A stretch of DNA of 64,000 bases from Mucilaginibacter sp. (GTDB taxonomy: Bacteria; Bacteroidota; Bacteroidia; Sphingobacteriales; Sphingobacteriaceae), in the NCBI GenBank assembly GCA_028287895.1, contig JAQBOV010000029.1:119685-183684 (forward strand), in the 5' to 3' direction. Position 1 is the stretch's first letter. Each line of letters starts with the position of its first letter. Below, piece after piece: positions 53,222 to 63,908 of the stretch. Both the position numbers and the translations under genes were made by a program. The notes under the pieces are model-generated. The model was not told the DNA's origin. It did not search any database and saw only the letters and a list, made by a program, of their open reading frames with translations.

Positions 53222-54448
53222 CTACGGGATAAAACTAAGGTTTTTTATCTCGCCTTCCCAAAATAAGGTGCCAGGATGAAAATGCAGCCATGAATGCCGG
53301 TATTCCTGGTAAGCCTGCAAGCTGGCTAACCGTTTTCCTTTTTGTGTACCCGAAGTACATAGACCATCCCAATCCCAAACCGAAGATGTCTGCAGGTCTG
53401 TAAGCTGGCCTTGCAGATTAATTTTAAAGTTAAAGGTCTTATCATCAACCCTTCGGTTCCAGGCATGGAAAGTAAGGCTGTCATTTTCAAGGGCGATCAG
53501 CAATGGCGTGTTTGCTATCCGGTCATTTATAAGGCGTACCCTTTCCAGCTTGCGCCAGTTATACCCTTTTGGCTGTTTATCAATGATCACCCCGACATAC
53601 CAGCTTTTGCGCACCAGCGAATCTTTATTTTTGAGGGCCGGGTCTTTGTCGACCGCCTGTAAACGGTCATAATTTTTAAGGTCGTCATAGGCAGCTTTGA
53701 AATGACTATCAGCTTGCAGTATCAATGAAGCCGGATGTTTATTTAACCATGCACCCAGGGTTGATTGTTCATAGGGTATCTCTTTCAACCTGTTTCCCTG
53801 CATAGGGCCTACCGCTGCCTCGCCGGTGGCCTGGTACCACCATGAACCGGTGCTTTGATCTTCAATAATGGCATTATAATGCCTGGCCCCTACCAGCCTG
53901 AATGTTTGCCTGGTCCCATTAATGACCGGACTGAATACCCTGCCTGTACGGCACATGGTACAATAAGTAACTAAAACGGGCAATGTGCCAACATTATCCT
54001 GAACTTTGTGATGATAGCCTAAATAAATAAGCGGATACGCCTTTGCAAGCCCATTATTTACTACGCCAAGCACGATGAAGCTTTCGGGCACTTTGTTGTC
54101 TATCGCGTTAGCAAACCGGACGGTTTTAGGTTCCTCAAACATACTTGAGGCTTTATACTTAATATCGCTTACAAACAAACTGCCAAGTAACAGCACCGTC
54201 ACAGCGCCTTTTATGATCCTGCCCTTAAAAGTGTTTTTAAAAAAATATCTTACAAGGTACCATACCAGTAACAGGCCGCCGGCTATACGCAATGGCAATA
54301 GGATCTTTTCGAGGTAATAACATAATTTTATGGCCTCAAGGTTCTGACTGCGGGGGAACGGCATTAACAGGTAGGCATGCAATAAGCCAGGGAAAAACAG
54401 CAGAAATATACCTGTCCAGAATAGTAATGGCTTTGTAGTGTTTCTCAT
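53222..54448 (-). CDS. DUF3179 domain membrane protein
   Basis: LPVLVTYCTMCRTGRVFSPVINGTRQTFRLVGARHYNAIIEDQSTGSWWYQATGEAAVGP. Confidence 0.88.
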   Translation of the reverse strand: MRNTTKPLLFWTGIFLLFFPGLLHAYLLMPFPRSQNLEAIKLCYYLEKILLPLRIAGGLLLVWYLVRYFFKNTFKGRIIKGAVTVLLLGSLFVSDIKYKASSMFEEPKTVRFANAIDNKVPESFIVLGVVNNGLAKAYPLIYLGYHHKVQDNVGTLPVLVTYCTMCRTGRVFSPVINGTRQTFRLVGARHYNAIIEDQSTGSWWYQATGEAAVGPMQGNRLKEIPYEQSTLGAWLNKHPASLILQADSHFKAAYDDLKNYDRLQAVDKDPALKNKDSLVRKSWYVGVIIDKQPKGYNWRKLERVRLINDRIANTPLLIALENDSLTFHAWNRRVDDKTFNFKINLQGQLTDLQTSSVWDWDGLCTSGTQKGKRLASLQAYQEYRHSWLHFHPGTLFWEGEIKNLSFIP

Positions 54449-54745
54449 ATTTTTATTAGCATCTGACCTTCAGCAGTGGTTTATTACACACTAAAGATAT
54501 TAAATAATTTAAGAGCAGTCAATTTGGTTTACAAGCCATTAAAATGATTTATTCTTTTTTGTTACCATATCGGTAACCATGGTCAGGCTGAACAGGCATT
54601 GTACAGTTGGTATGATGAAACCACTTTGTCAGCGCATTCAACCAATTGCTCATCAAAAAATCAGCAGTAACCATTCCGACTTTAATTTTTACTTTGCTCT
54701 TACGCTGATCTATTGACAATGGCATAGTTTTGTGCATCATTAAAA

Positions 54746-55462
54746 ATGGAGCTTATGAAAATTGAAATATGGTCTGATGTGATGTGTCCGTTTTGCTATA
54801 TCGGCAAACGCCGGTTTGAAGATGCATTGCAGCAATTTGCACATAAAGACGAGGTGGAAGTGGAATGGAAAAGCTTCCAGCTCAACCCGAATATGAAAAC
54901 CGACCCCAGCCTGAATATCAGCCAATACCTGGCCGATGCAAAGGGATGGAACCTGGACTATGCCCGGCAGATGAATGATCATGTTACGGAAATGGCCGCA
55001 CAGGTGGGTTTAACGTATGATTTTGACAAAGCTGTTGTAGCCAATAGTTTTAATGCACACCGTTTAAGCCACCTGGCTAAAAAACAGGGTTTGGGCGATG
55101 CTGCCGAGGAAGCCTTGTTTAAAGCCTATTTTAGCCAAGGCAAAAATATTGATGATCTCGATACACTGATTGATCTGGGCGTTTCGATAGGTTTAAATGC
55201 TGACGAAATAAAACAAACGCTGAACGGTGATACCTTTGCCGATGCGGTGAAACATGATATCACCGAAGCTCAACACCTGGGTATACAGGGCGTGCCATTC
55301 TTTGTGATGAATAATAAATACGGGGTTTCGGGCGCGCAGACGGTAGCGGTCTTCTCAGAAACTCTGGAAAAATCATTTGCTGATTGGCAACAGGAAAACA
55401 GCAAACCGAAACTAACAGTAATTGAAGGCGAAAGCTGCGGCCCGGATGGAGATTGCGGGTAA
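54746..55462 (+). CDS. DsbA-family (FrnE-like) oxidoreductase
   Basis: IEIWSDVMCPFCYIGKRRFEDAL; IQGVPFFVMNNKYGVSGAQ. Confidence 0.94.
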   Translation: MELMKIEIWSDVMCPFCYIGKRRFEDALQQFAHKDEVEVEWKSFQLNPNMKTDPSLNISQYLADAKGWNLDYARQMNDHVTEMAAQVGLTYDFDKAVVANSFNAHRLSHLAKKQGLGDAAEEALFKAYFSQGKNIDDLDTLIDLGVSIGLNADEIKQTLNGDTFADAVKHDITEAQHLGIQGVPFFVMNNKYGVSGAQTVAVFSETLEKSFADWQQENSKPKLTVIEGESCGPDGDCG

Positions 55463-55485
55463 AATTTAAATAAAAACATAACCTG

Positions 55486-55511
55486 AAAGTCCTTAATCAA
55501 GGACTTTTTTT
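55486..55511 (+). terminator. Rho-independent terminator of the DsbA-family gene
   Basis: aaagtcctt-aatc-aaggacttt followed by T tract. Confidence 0.9.
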
Positions 55512-55820
55512 GTTTGTGCGCTGCGTATGTTGGAGATATCGTACTTTTATGTTATCATTAACAACAGCATCAATACGAAACAATTAAGGTTGAATGCCCC
55601 TGCCGGAAAGTTTAAAACCTGTAAACGCTAGGTAATGACAGCAAGGGGGCTCGTCATATGAAATTATATCCACAGGGGAAAGTAAAGGATGTTTTAACAA
55701 TACAGCCAAGGGCTATTTACACCTTAGTGATGGATGAAAAATAAATTTGATTTTTGAGCTGAACTTATTATCAACCAATTGTTAACTCTATACGTTTTTC
55801 GTATTATTAACAAAATCCTC

Positions 55821-55828
55821 TATCTTTG
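55821..55828 (+). promoter_or_regulatory. Bacteroidota -7 element TATCTTTG upstream of the MFS gene
   Basis: TAnnTTTG consensus match 34 bp before ATG 55862. Confidence 0.6.
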
Positions 55829-55861
55829 CACTTAGTGTAATCTTAACACTTAGCATTAAAA

Positions 55862-57016
55862 ATGGATACAGCCACCTATCCTGTTCAAAACGACAAAGCC
55901 CGAAGAGCACTCAGACTGGCCGTAGGAGCCATGTTTTTTATGGCAGGGCTTTGCTTTGCCAGCTGGGCATCACGTATTGCCAGTATCCAGCAAAACCTTG
56001 GTTTATCATTTGCGGCCCTGGGCGGAGTACTTTCAGCCCTGCCGGTCGGGCTGATGTGTTCACTTCCGTTTTCAGGCTGGATCATCACCAAAATAGGCAG
56101 CCGCAGGTTACTCATCGGCGCTTTAACAGTTTATGGCATCACGCTGATGACCCTTGGCCTGGCACATAATAGTTTCCAGTTGATAGGTTGCCTGTGGTTT
56201 TTTGGCTTTTCGAGTAATGCAGTCAATATTTCTGTTAATACCCAGGCTGTGGCCGCCGAAAAGTTATACAGCAAGCCCATTATGGCCTCTTTCCACGGGC
56301 TTTGGAGCCTTGCCGGTTTTACCGGTGCAGGCATAGGTACGTTTATGATTGGCAGGGGTGTTGATCCTTTTCACCATTTTGTACTTATCTCCATCATTAT
56401 TGTCATCAGTATCATTATTGCGGCCCGCTCACTTAAGAACGACAAAACAGCCAGCAGCGGCCCGGTTTTTGTCCTGCCGGATAGTTCATTAATCAAGCTG
56501 GGGATTATCGCATTTTGCTCGATGGTATGCGAAGGGGCTATGTTCGATTGGAGCACTATCTATTTCAGGGATATTGTGCATCCTGATAAGGCCTTAATTG
56601 GCGCCGGCTATGCCTGTTTTATGGGTGCCATGGCCAGCGGGCGTTTCATAGCGGACTGGTTTGCGCACCGCGTCGGGCTAAAACGTATATTACAGATCAG
56701 CGGAACACTGACCGCGATCGGTTTGCTGATAGCTGTTGCATTCCCTTATTTGTTATCAGCAATGGCTGGGTTTATATTGGTTGGCATTGGCGTGTCATCC
56801 GTGGTGCCCATGGTTTATAGCGCCGCAGGCAGGTCAAAAACAATGACGCCGGGTGTTGCATTGGCCGCAGTATCAACGATCGGATTTTCGGGCTTTTTGA
56901 TCGCCCCTTCCATCATCGGCTTTATTGCCGGGCTGGCCACTTTAAGGGCATCCTTCGTCCTGATCGCCTGTATGGGTATCAGCGTGGTAGTAGTGTCCAG
57001 CAAAACCAAATTATAA
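55862..57016 (+). CDS. MFS transporter
   Basis: 12-TM profile; FASWASRIASIQQNLGLSFAALGGVLSALPVGLM. Confidence 0.9.
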   Translation: MDTATYPVQNDKARRALRLAVGAMFFMAGLCFASWASRIASIQQNLGLSFAALGGVLSALPVGLMCSLPFSGWIITKIGSRRLLIGALTVYGITLMTLGLAHNSFQLIGCLWFFGFSSNAVNISVNTQAVAAEKLYSKPIMASFHGLWSLAGFTGAGIGTFMIGRGVDPFHHFVLISIIIVISIIIAARSLKNDKTASSGPVFVLPDSSLIKLGIIAFCSMVCEGAMFDWSTIYFRDIVHPDKALIGAGYACFMGAMASGRFIADWFAHRVGLKRILQISGTLTAIGLLIAVAFPYLLSAMAGFILVGIGVSSVVPMVYSAAGRSKTMTPGVALAAVSTIGFSGFLIAPSIIGFIAGLATLRASFVLIACMGISVVVVSSKTKL

Positions 57017-57021
57017 TACGA

Positions 57022-57294
57022 TTAAGGCCGGTTAAGATCTTCTTCGGTGGGATTTAAAAGGTACTCAAAATTTTCATGGCCGTTTCTGAATATAAACTGC
57101 AGCCTTTGTTTCGGCTCATCAATATCGAGCGAAAGCGAACCAATTACTTCGGGCAGATTATCTCTGATCAGTTTAAGATCGGTAACATGCGGCATTTCGA
57201 CCAAAATATCCGCTCCTAAAGGCTCAATCTTCCAATCATGCAAATTAGCTGCCTTTAACATTTCGATCCACTTTTGCTGGTATGCGTTCATCAA
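57022..57294 (-). CDS. Hypothetical protein (90 aa)
   Basis: Complete ORF between convergent/co-directional genes. Confidence 0.65.
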   Translation of the reverse strand: MMNAYQQKWIEMLKAANLHDWKIEPLGADILVEMPHVTDLKLIRDNLPEVIGSLSLDIDEPKQRLQFIFRNGHENFEYLLNPTEEDLNRP

Positions 57295-57338
57295 CTTTCA
57301 GTTATCTTATTTAAAAAGAAAGTTTGATAAGAATAGTT

Positions 57339-58583
57339 TTATTCTTTTGCCATTTTTAGCCTTGATGCCACTTTTCCGATCGTTAGGCCCTGTACAATGA
57401 TGGAAAAAATAACAATAACGTAAGTAATGAGCACCAGTTCGTTGCGGTGCATATTCGCAGGCAGCGAGAGCGCCATAGCTACTGAAAGTCCACCCCGCAA
57501 TCCGCCCCAGGTGAGGATGGTGACCGCATTTTTTTCGAACTTTATTTTAATACTTAATACTGCTACGGGCAAAAACACCGAAAACCAGCGGGCCAGTAAT
57601 ACCACCACGATCATGAGACAACCTATGATCATAATGGTTGGATGGATCTCAATAACCAGCATTTGCAAACCGATCAATAAAAATAAAATGGCATTAAATA
57701 TCTCATCGGTCAGGTCCCAGAATTTTCCAAGATAATCCCATGATGTGGCTGATAATGCAACAGTTCTGCCTTTAGTGCCTACCATTATCCCGGTCACAAT
57801 GATGGCAAGCGGGGCAGATAAATGCAGGTGGTCCGCCAATGTATAGCCACACATGACAATGGCGAGCGTGATCAAAACTTCGACCCGGTAATTATCTATC
57901 GATTTGAGCAAAAAACAGGCGCCATACCCCATCAATGCGCCAAACAATAAACCGCCACCTGCTTCCTTTAAAAAAAGCAGCGTTGTGCCTGCGGGCGAAA
58001 AATTTCCATTTCCATTTGAAGCCGCTTCGAGGATAGTCAAAAAAACGACTACCCCGACCCCGTCATTAAATAATGATTCGCCCATAATCTTCAATTCGAG
58101 AGAGCGCGGAATACCGGCCTTTTTCAATATGGCCATCACCGCGATCGGATCGGTAGGTGAGATCAATGCACCCAAAAGCAGGCAATGGATATAGGGTATT
58201 TGTAATTGAAAAGCCCCGAACAGGGCATACGACATCATACTGATAAGGAAAGTTGAAATAAAGACACCAACAGTAGCCAGGGTCATTACCGGCCAGAATT
58301 CCTTTCTCAGTTTGACTGCATCGATATGAATGGCCCCGGCAAATAGCAGGAAGCTGAGCATGATCTTCATCAGCACCTGGCCAAAATTAATATTCGATAC
58401 GATGTGTACCAGCCGTACAGAAAATGCAGGCAGCAGCTTACCCAGGATAACGATAAGAACTGACGAAAACAGGGCGAGCACCATTATGCCGATGGTAGGC
58501 GGCCATTTTATCCAGCGATCATTTACATAGGCAAATACAGCCGCCAGCAGCACGATGAGGGATATGATCTGGTAAGTTGCCAA
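57339..58583 (-). CDS. CPA1-type Na+(K+)/H+ antiporter
   Basis: LLGALISPTDPIAVMAILKKAGIPRSLELKIMGESLFNDGVGVVVF; TWGGLRGGLSVAMALSLP. Confidence 0.94.
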   Translation of the reverse strand: MATYQIISLIVLLAAVFAYVNDRWIKWPPTIGIMVLALFSSVLIVILGKLLPAFSVRLVHIVSNINFGQVLMKIMLSFLLFAGAIHIDAVKLRKEFWPVMTLATVGVFISTFLISMMSYALFGAFQLQIPYIHCLLLGALISPTDPIAVMAILKKAGIPRSLELKIMGESLFNDGVGVVVFLTILEAASNGNGNFSPAGTTLLFLKEAGGGLLFGALMGYGACFLLKSIDNYRVEVLITLAIVMCGYTLADHLHLSAPLAIIVTGIMVGTKGRTVALSATSWDYLGKFWDLTDEIFNAILFLLIGLQMLVIEIHPTIMIIGCLMIVVVLLARWFSVFLPVAVLSIKIKFEKNAVTILTWGGLRGGLSVAMALSLPANMHRNELVLITYVIVIFSIIVQGLTIGKVASRLKMAKE

Positions 58584-58817
58584 GTATGCCGTATGATAAA
58601 CTTTTCCAAATTACGATTTTGGGCGCTTAGTTGGAAGCGTTGGAAAGGTAACCAGGGCTGAAGATGTAAAACACACTTTCCTTTTGCCACATTTATCCAA
58701 TACTATTTTAACGTTTGGCGACCCCTGATTAGTAGATTGATGATTTGTCAACCACTTATCAGCCTTCCGATGCCTGTAACTAATCTCTGGTCTGCTGACA
58801 AGTCTGCGGCAAAGCCG

Positions 58818-59693
58818 CTAAATAAAAACCCGGTTACCGGTATAGGTTTCCCTGAATTCTTTGGGTATGCAAAACTTTTTGCGTTTAAATAACCTGTTGA
58901 AATTGGAGATGTTATTGAACCCGCAACTATAGGCAATTTCAGCTACCGTATTAGTGCTATCGATGAGCATCCTTGAAGCATGACCCAGTCTTATTTCATT
59001 CAGGCTGTCAATAAATGTTTTACCCGTACGTTGTTTTATAAACCGGCTGAATGATGCTTCGGGCATGCCAGCAATCTTTGACACCTCGGCCAGTGATACC
59101 TGCTTATTGTAGTTATCATTCATGTATTCAAACACCTTTTCGATACGGCGGCTGTTGTGATAAAATTTTTCATTACTGAAACTTGGATCAGCAAGGGTGC
59201 GCATATTAGGGGATATAGACAGCTCATGCAGGATCGAAAGCAGTTCCAAAACTGAATCAAAACCTGTCTTTTTATCCAGTGACAACAACCTCCCTTTAAT
59301 CACCTGCACGATTTCCGGCGAAAATAAAACGCCCCTTTGGGAGCATTCCAGCATACCTTTTATAAAGCACAACTGATTCCTTTTCAGAAATCTCTCATCA
59401 AAAAGGTCCTTATGAAACTGTATGGTTACTTCGGTGATCTGATGGCTCTGACACTGATGCGTGAGCCAGGTATGATAAAGGTTGGGCCCTATCAAAACAA
59501 GCTCCAGATCGTCAATCACTTCAATATGCCCGCCAACCGCTCTTTTTGCCCCTTTTGCATTCAATATCAGGTTCAACTCATATTCCTCGTGGTAATGCAG
59601 CGGGAAATCAAATTTTTGCTTAACCCTCGAAAAAATAGTAAAACAATCACTAGATGTCAACGGGGTTATTTCCCGCATCACATTACTTGTCAT
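58818..59693 (-). CDS. AraC-family transcriptional regulator with N-terminal cupin
   Basis: PLHYHEEYELNLIL cupin; AGMPEASFSRFIKQRTGKTFIDSLNEIRLGHASRMLIDS..VAEIAYSCGFNNISNFNRLFKR. Confidence 0.94.
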   Translation of the reverse strand: MTSNVMREITPLTSSDCFTIFSRVKQKFDFPLHYHEEYELNLILNAKGAKRAVGGHIEVIDDLELVLIGPNLYHTWLTHQCQSHQITEVTIQFHKDLFDERFLKRNQLCFIKGMLECSQRGVLFSPEIVQVIKGRLLSLDKKTGFDSVLELLSILHELSISPNMRTLADPSFSNEKFYHNSRRIEKVFEYMNDNYNKQVSLAEVSKIAGMPEASFSRFIKQRTGKTFIDSLNEIRLGHASRMLIDSTNTVAEIAYSCGFNNISNFNRLFKRKKFCIPKEFRETYTGNRVFI

Positions 59694-60012
59694 ATCTTAA
59701 AAAATATAGGTAAAACCGGTTGATCCTGATGAATACAAATTTAACATAAATGCAGATCAATAACCACACAAATAAATTGACGATCAACATTTTGTAAATC
59801 CGCCCATTGTTTATCAGCCCGATTGTAATGTCCTTTACAAGGCTGCTTGCCAGCCAACACCCGGTAAAAATATCCGCAAGTCAATGATTTAAAAAGTTGT
59901 CTTAGATTTGCGCAATATTTTTTGTTCGAAAATCATTTTTCGTTTAACATGCGTAAGTTTTTGCACACAGAGCACAATTTCTATCTTCATAAATAATACC
60001 TTTATCCCATTA

Positions 60013-60822
60013 ATGAATACCGCATCCAAATCAACGGCACCGGCTGCTAAAAAAGGCCCCTCTTTTAAGCGGCGCCTGTCCAACGCTTTTGTTTCCTTAT
60101 ATGATATCAACAAGTTTATCCTGCGTTTTTTCAGGGAAGCTTTTCTGCCGCCATTCGAATTAAAAGAGGTAGTACGCCAGTGTTATGAAACAGGCGTCCG
60201 CTCGTTCACCCTGATAACGTTAACGGGTTTTATCACAGGTTTGATTTTCACCAAACAATCCCGCCCGTCCTTATCAAATTTTGGCGCGCAGTCCTGGCTG
60301 CCTTCCTTGGTATCAATTGCCATTATGCGTGCACTTGCACCTTTGGTGACAGCGCTGATAGCGGCCGGAAAAGTAGGATCAAGCATCGGAGCCGAGTTAG
60401 GCTCAATGCGCGTTACCGAGCAGATAGATGCAATGGAAGTATCGGGTACCAAACCTTTCAAATTCCTGGTATGTACGAGGGTACTGGCTACTACGCTAAC
60501 CCTGCCAATACTGGCCACTTATACTGCTTTTGTTGCCTTGCTGGGTGGCTATGTAAATGTATCTGTAAATGAAGGCACCAGTTATACCACCTTTATGGAG
60601 CAGGTCTTTGAGCCTTTGACCTTTGTTGATTTTGTTGCATCACTGTCTAAATCGATTGTCTTTGGTTTTACGATAGGCATTGTGGGCTGTTACCAGGGTT
60701 ATTATTCAACCAAAGGAACCGAGGGTGTTGGAAAAGCTGCAAACGGGGCCGTTGTAACAGCTATGTTTCTGATATTTGTTGAAGAAATATTGATCGTGCA
60801 GATCGCGGGCTGGTTTCGCTAA
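60013..60822 (+). CDS. MlaE-family ABC transporter permease
   Basis: GFITGLIFTKQSRPSL..IGAELGSMRVTEQIDAMEVSGTKPFKFLVCTRVLATTLTLPIL; start adjusted. Confidence 0.93.
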   Translation: MNTASKSTAPAAKKGPSFKRRLSNAFVSLYDINKFILRFFREAFLPPFELKEVVRQCYETGVRSFTLITLTGFITGLIFTKQSRPSLSNFGAQSWLPSLVSIAIMRALAPLVTALIAAGKVGSSIGAELGSMRVTEQIDAMEVSGTKPFKFLVCTRVLATTLTLPILATYTAFVALLGGYVNVSVNEGTSYTTFMEQVFEPLTFVDFVASLSKSIVFGFTIGIVGCYQGYYSTKGTEGVGKAANGAVVTAMFLIFVEEILIVQIAGWFR

Positions 60823-60830
60823 TTTAGAAT

Positions 60831-61604
60831 ATGGAAAAAGGGAAAACAAACATAGATTATAAAAACCCGGTGATCGTCGTTAGAGGTCTTGAAAAAGCCT
60901 TTGATGATTACCGGGTACTGCGCGGAATTGATCTTGATCTTTACCAGGAAGAAAACCTGGTCGTACTGGGCCGTTCAGGATCAGGAAAATCGGTGCTGAT
61001 CAAGATCATCTCGGGCTTGTTGAAAGCGGACAAGGGCGAGGTAATGGTTTTTGGAAATGACATCAGTACGATCACCGATATGGAACTGCAGGAATTAAGA
61101 ATAAGAATCGGGTTCTCTTTCCAAAACAGTGCTTTGTATGATAGCATGACGGTACGCAAAAACCTGGAGTTTCCGCTGGTGCGTAACCGCAAGGGCATTA
61201 CGCGGAAGGAAATAAACACATCTGTTGAAAGTGTGCTGGACGCGGTCGGCCTTTCACAAACGATTAACCAGATGCCTTCCGAACTATCGGGCGGCCAGCG
61301 TAAACGTATAGGAATAGCCCGGACATTGATACTCAAGCCCGAAATCATGTTATATGATGAGCCTACAGCAGGGCTTGATCCCATTACCTGTATCGAGATC
61401 AATGACCTGATCAATGAGGTGCAACAACGGTTCCATACCTCATCGATTATTATTACACATGACCTTACCTGCGCCAAAAGCACCGGCGACCGCATAGCCA
61501 TGCTGCTGGATGGTCAGTTTCAGCGTGTTGGTTCTTTTGACGAAGTATTTAATACCAGTGACGAGCGCGTAAAACCATTTTTTGAATATAACTTTATACA
61601 ATAG
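60831..61604 (+). CDS. MlaF-like ABC ATPase
   Basis: GRSGSGKSVLIK Walker A, LSGGQRKRIGIARTL, LYDEPTAGLDP. Confidence 0.95.
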   Translation: MEKGKTNIDYKNPVIVVRGLEKAFDDYRVLRGIDLDLYQEENLVVLGRSGSGKSVLIKIISGLLKADKGEVMVFGNDISTITDMELQELRIRIGFSFQNSALYDSMTVRKNLEFPLVRNRKGITRKEINTSVESVLDAVGLSQTINQMPSELSGGQRKRIGIARTLILKPEIMLYDEPTAGLDPITCIEINDLINEVQQRFHTSSIIITHDLTCAKSTGDRIAMLLDGQFQRVGSFDEVFNTSDERVKPFFEYNFIQ

Positions 61605-61621
61605 CTATTTACCCATACGAC

Positions 61622-62608
61622 ATGGATCAAGCAGAAAACAGGAAAGCAATTATAGTAGGGATATTTTTAGCCCTTGGCCTCATTGTATTTATAATCGGAG
61701 TCCTTACTTTGGGCAGCGCTCAAAAAACCTTCTCTAAAAGTATACATATCAGCGCAGTATTTGATGATGTTGCCGGCTTAAAAAAGGGCAACAACGTATG
61801 GTTCTCCGGTGTTAAAGTCGGCACGATCAGTGATGTACATTTTACAGGCCCTTCGCAGGTGGATGTAAAAATGAGCGTTGACCAAACATCGCAGCAATAT
61901 ATACACCGTAATGCAGGTGTTCGTATCAGTTCGGACGGGCTTATCGGCAATAAGATCATAGTGATAGATGGCGGCAGCCCGCAGGCCCCTATTGTACAGG
62001 ATGGCGATGTTTTGCTGACTGAAAAAATAGCATCAACCGATGATATGCTGAAAACGCTACAGCTGAACAACGAAAACCTGCTATCGATAACCAAAGACTT
62101 CAGGGAATTGAGCCATAGAATATTACAGGGAAAAGGCACAGTAGGAGCTTTACTGGCCGACAGCACTATGGGGCTTCAATTACGCAGTACGATGAAGAAT
62201 TTGCAGGCTACTACACAAACGGCTGCACGCATGGCGGTTCAGTTAGACAATTTCAGCAGGAAAATAAATACTAAAGGCGGCCTTGCCGATAACCTGTTGA
62301 CCGACACGGCTACCTTTAACAAAATAAGGGCCTCGGTTACCCAATTACAGAAAACAGCAAACAGCGCAAGTGCCCTTACTGAAAATTTGAATAGCGCCAG
62401 TAAAAAACTAACGACTACTGACAATGCCATTGGGGTGTTGCTTAATGACCCTAAAGGTGCCTTACAAATGCAAACTACCTTAAACAATTTGCAGCAAAGC
62501 TCTGTTAAATTAAACGACGACCTGGAAGCTGCACAGCATAATTTTTTACTGAAAGGGTTTTTCAAGAAAAAAGCGAAGGAAAAAGCGGATAGTTTGTCTC
62601 ATAAGTGA
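61622..62608 (+). CDS. MlaD-family (MCE domain) substrate-binding protein
   Basis: FDDVAGLKKGNNVWFSGVKVGTISDVHF MCE motif; N-terminal TM. Confidence 0.94.
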   Translation: MDQAENRKAIIVGIFLALGLIVFIIGVLTLGSAQKTFSKSIHISAVFDDVAGLKKGNNVWFSGVKVGTISDVHFTGPSQVDVKMSVDQTSQQYIHRNAGVRISSDGLIGNKIIVIDGGSPQAPIVQDGDVLLTEKIASTDDMLKTLQLNNENLLSITKDFRELSHRILQGKGTVGALLADSTMGLQLRSTMKNLQATTQTAARMAVQLDNFSRKINTKGGLADNLLTDTATFNKIRASVTQLQKTANSASALTENLNSASKKLTTTDNAIGVLLNDPKGALQMQTTLNNLQQSSVKLNDDLEAAQHNFLLKGFFKKKAKEKADSLSHK

Positions 62609-62707
62609 TTAGTGGTTGGTGATTAGTTAATTGCTTTTGGTTGGAAATTGAACGAACAGCATTGTTTCGACCCCCAATCTTCCAACATTACAACTTTACA
62701 ACAAAAG

Positions 62708-63046
62708 ATGAAACCCGGCGACAAAGTGATATGTATCGATGCCAGCATCGAACCGGACAAAGCGGAAGAAATAAAACGGGACTTTGAAATTTGGGTAACC
62801 AAAGACAAAGAATATACCATACGCGAAATATTAGATAACAACGGTATAGTCCCCGGCTTGCTGCTGGAGGAAGTCCATAATTTTCCAAAATTCTTTAAAC
62901 TCATCAATCGTTTCCAGGAACCGGCATTTGCAGTGTGGCGTTTCAGGAAGCTAAATTATGCCACGGCTGCCGAAGCTGAACAACATGTGGAAGAGCTGGT
63001 GGAAGTTGAGCGTCCTGCTAAGGCTTTGCCTGACGAAAACCTATAG
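62708..63046 (+). CDS. Hypothetical protein
   Basis: KPGDKVICIDASIEPDKAEEIKRDFEIWVTKDKEYTIREI; start adjusted from 62648 to the ATG following the AACTTTACAACAAAAG leader. Confidence 0.72.
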   Translation: MKPGDKVICIDASIEPDKAEEIKRDFEIWVTKDKEYTIREILDNNGIVPGLLLEEVHNFPKFFKLINRFQEPAFAVWRFRKLNYATAAEAEQHVEELVEVERPAKALPDENL

Positions 63047-63303
63047 AAAAAGGCTCCCAACATTTCGGGGCGCCCTCTTGACAATTTACCCCTTGTTTAT
63101 GCCAGGTCAGCCTGTCACCTTGCCATCTTCCTTCGTAGGAGCGGTTTCCTTTATAGCTTCGTTCTGCAATTTTTTTCCCCAATATGCCTTTAGTCCTCGA
63201 CATTCCAATATCATGCGGCTCAAAATTTTCATTAATTTATTGTAAACATATTCCCTTCTGAACAGTTAGATTATCAGGTGATCATTAGTAAAACCTGGGA
63301 ATC

Positions 63304-63471
63304 ATGAAGAATATCGGAGAAAAAGATCAAATCAAACAAGTCGCCAAAAGACCTGCAAAACACGTTCAGCATAAAAGTGAAGAGTTAAAGACCGATCCGC
63401 CCATAAGTGAAAAAGACGAGATAAAAAAAGCAGAAGAAACATTACGTGAAGTGCAGAAAAAACGTTTGTAA
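63304..63471 (+). CDS. Small charged protein (55 aa), absent from the ORF track
   Basis: MKNIGEKDQIKQVAKRPAKHVQHKSEELKTDPPISEKDEIKKAEETLREVQKKRL*, read directly. Confidence 0.6.
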   Translation: MKNIGEKDQIKQVAKRPAKHVQHKSEELKTDPPISEKDEIKKAEETLREVQKKRL

Positions 63472-63509
63472 AATACTTAGATTTATCCCCGGGCAGTTGA
63501 ACCCCTTGT

Positions 63510-63908
63510 ATGATAAAAACTTACCTGCTTGCAACAATTATTGCATTGCTGCTGTTTTGCTCGTGTCAAACAGCTATTAAACCCGATGCTTTATACGGCA
63601 AATGGAAATACGTGAAGGTGGAAAATCCCAATAGCCATCCGCCGGACAGCGTGAAAAGCGCTGAACTTGAAATAGAAAAACCTTATATCCAATTCTCAAA
63701 AAACGATAGCCTGCGGATTTGGTGGGGCGGTAAAGTATTATCGCATGGCACTTTCCGTTTAGATGGCAGCAATATCCGTTTTAAGGAAATTTTAGCCGAT
63801 GGCAAAACAAGGGAATTCCCCTTCTGGGTTTCTAAATTGACTGATAAAGATCTGACATTTGAAACCGGCGGCGAGGATGGATCCAAGGTAAAGGCGGTGA
63901 AAGAATAG
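63510..63908 (+). CDS. Hypothetical lipoprotein (lipocalin-like)
   Basis: Lipobox LLFCSCQT; LYGKWKYVKVENPN. Confidence 0.75.
   Translation: MIKTYLLATIIALLLFCSCQTAIKPDALYGKWKYVKVENPNSHPPDSVKSAELEIEKPYIQFSKNDSLRIWWGGKVLSHGTFRLDGSNIRFKEILADGKTREFPFWVSKLTDKDLTFETGGEDGSKVKAVKE

Noticed and set aside
55659-55744. 28-aa ORF MKLYPQGKVKDVLTIQPRAIYTLVMDEK
   Set aside because: Could be a gene remnant but the family is not recognisable, so not called as a pseudogene.
55829-55853. CACTTAG direct repeats and agtgt/acact dyad downstream of the MFS promoter
   Set aside because: Short (5-7 bp) and could easily occur by chance.
60941-61501. 186-aa minus-strand ORF
   Set aside because: Shadow of the MlaF-like ATPase, Ser/Pro/Arg-rich composition typical of antisense frames.
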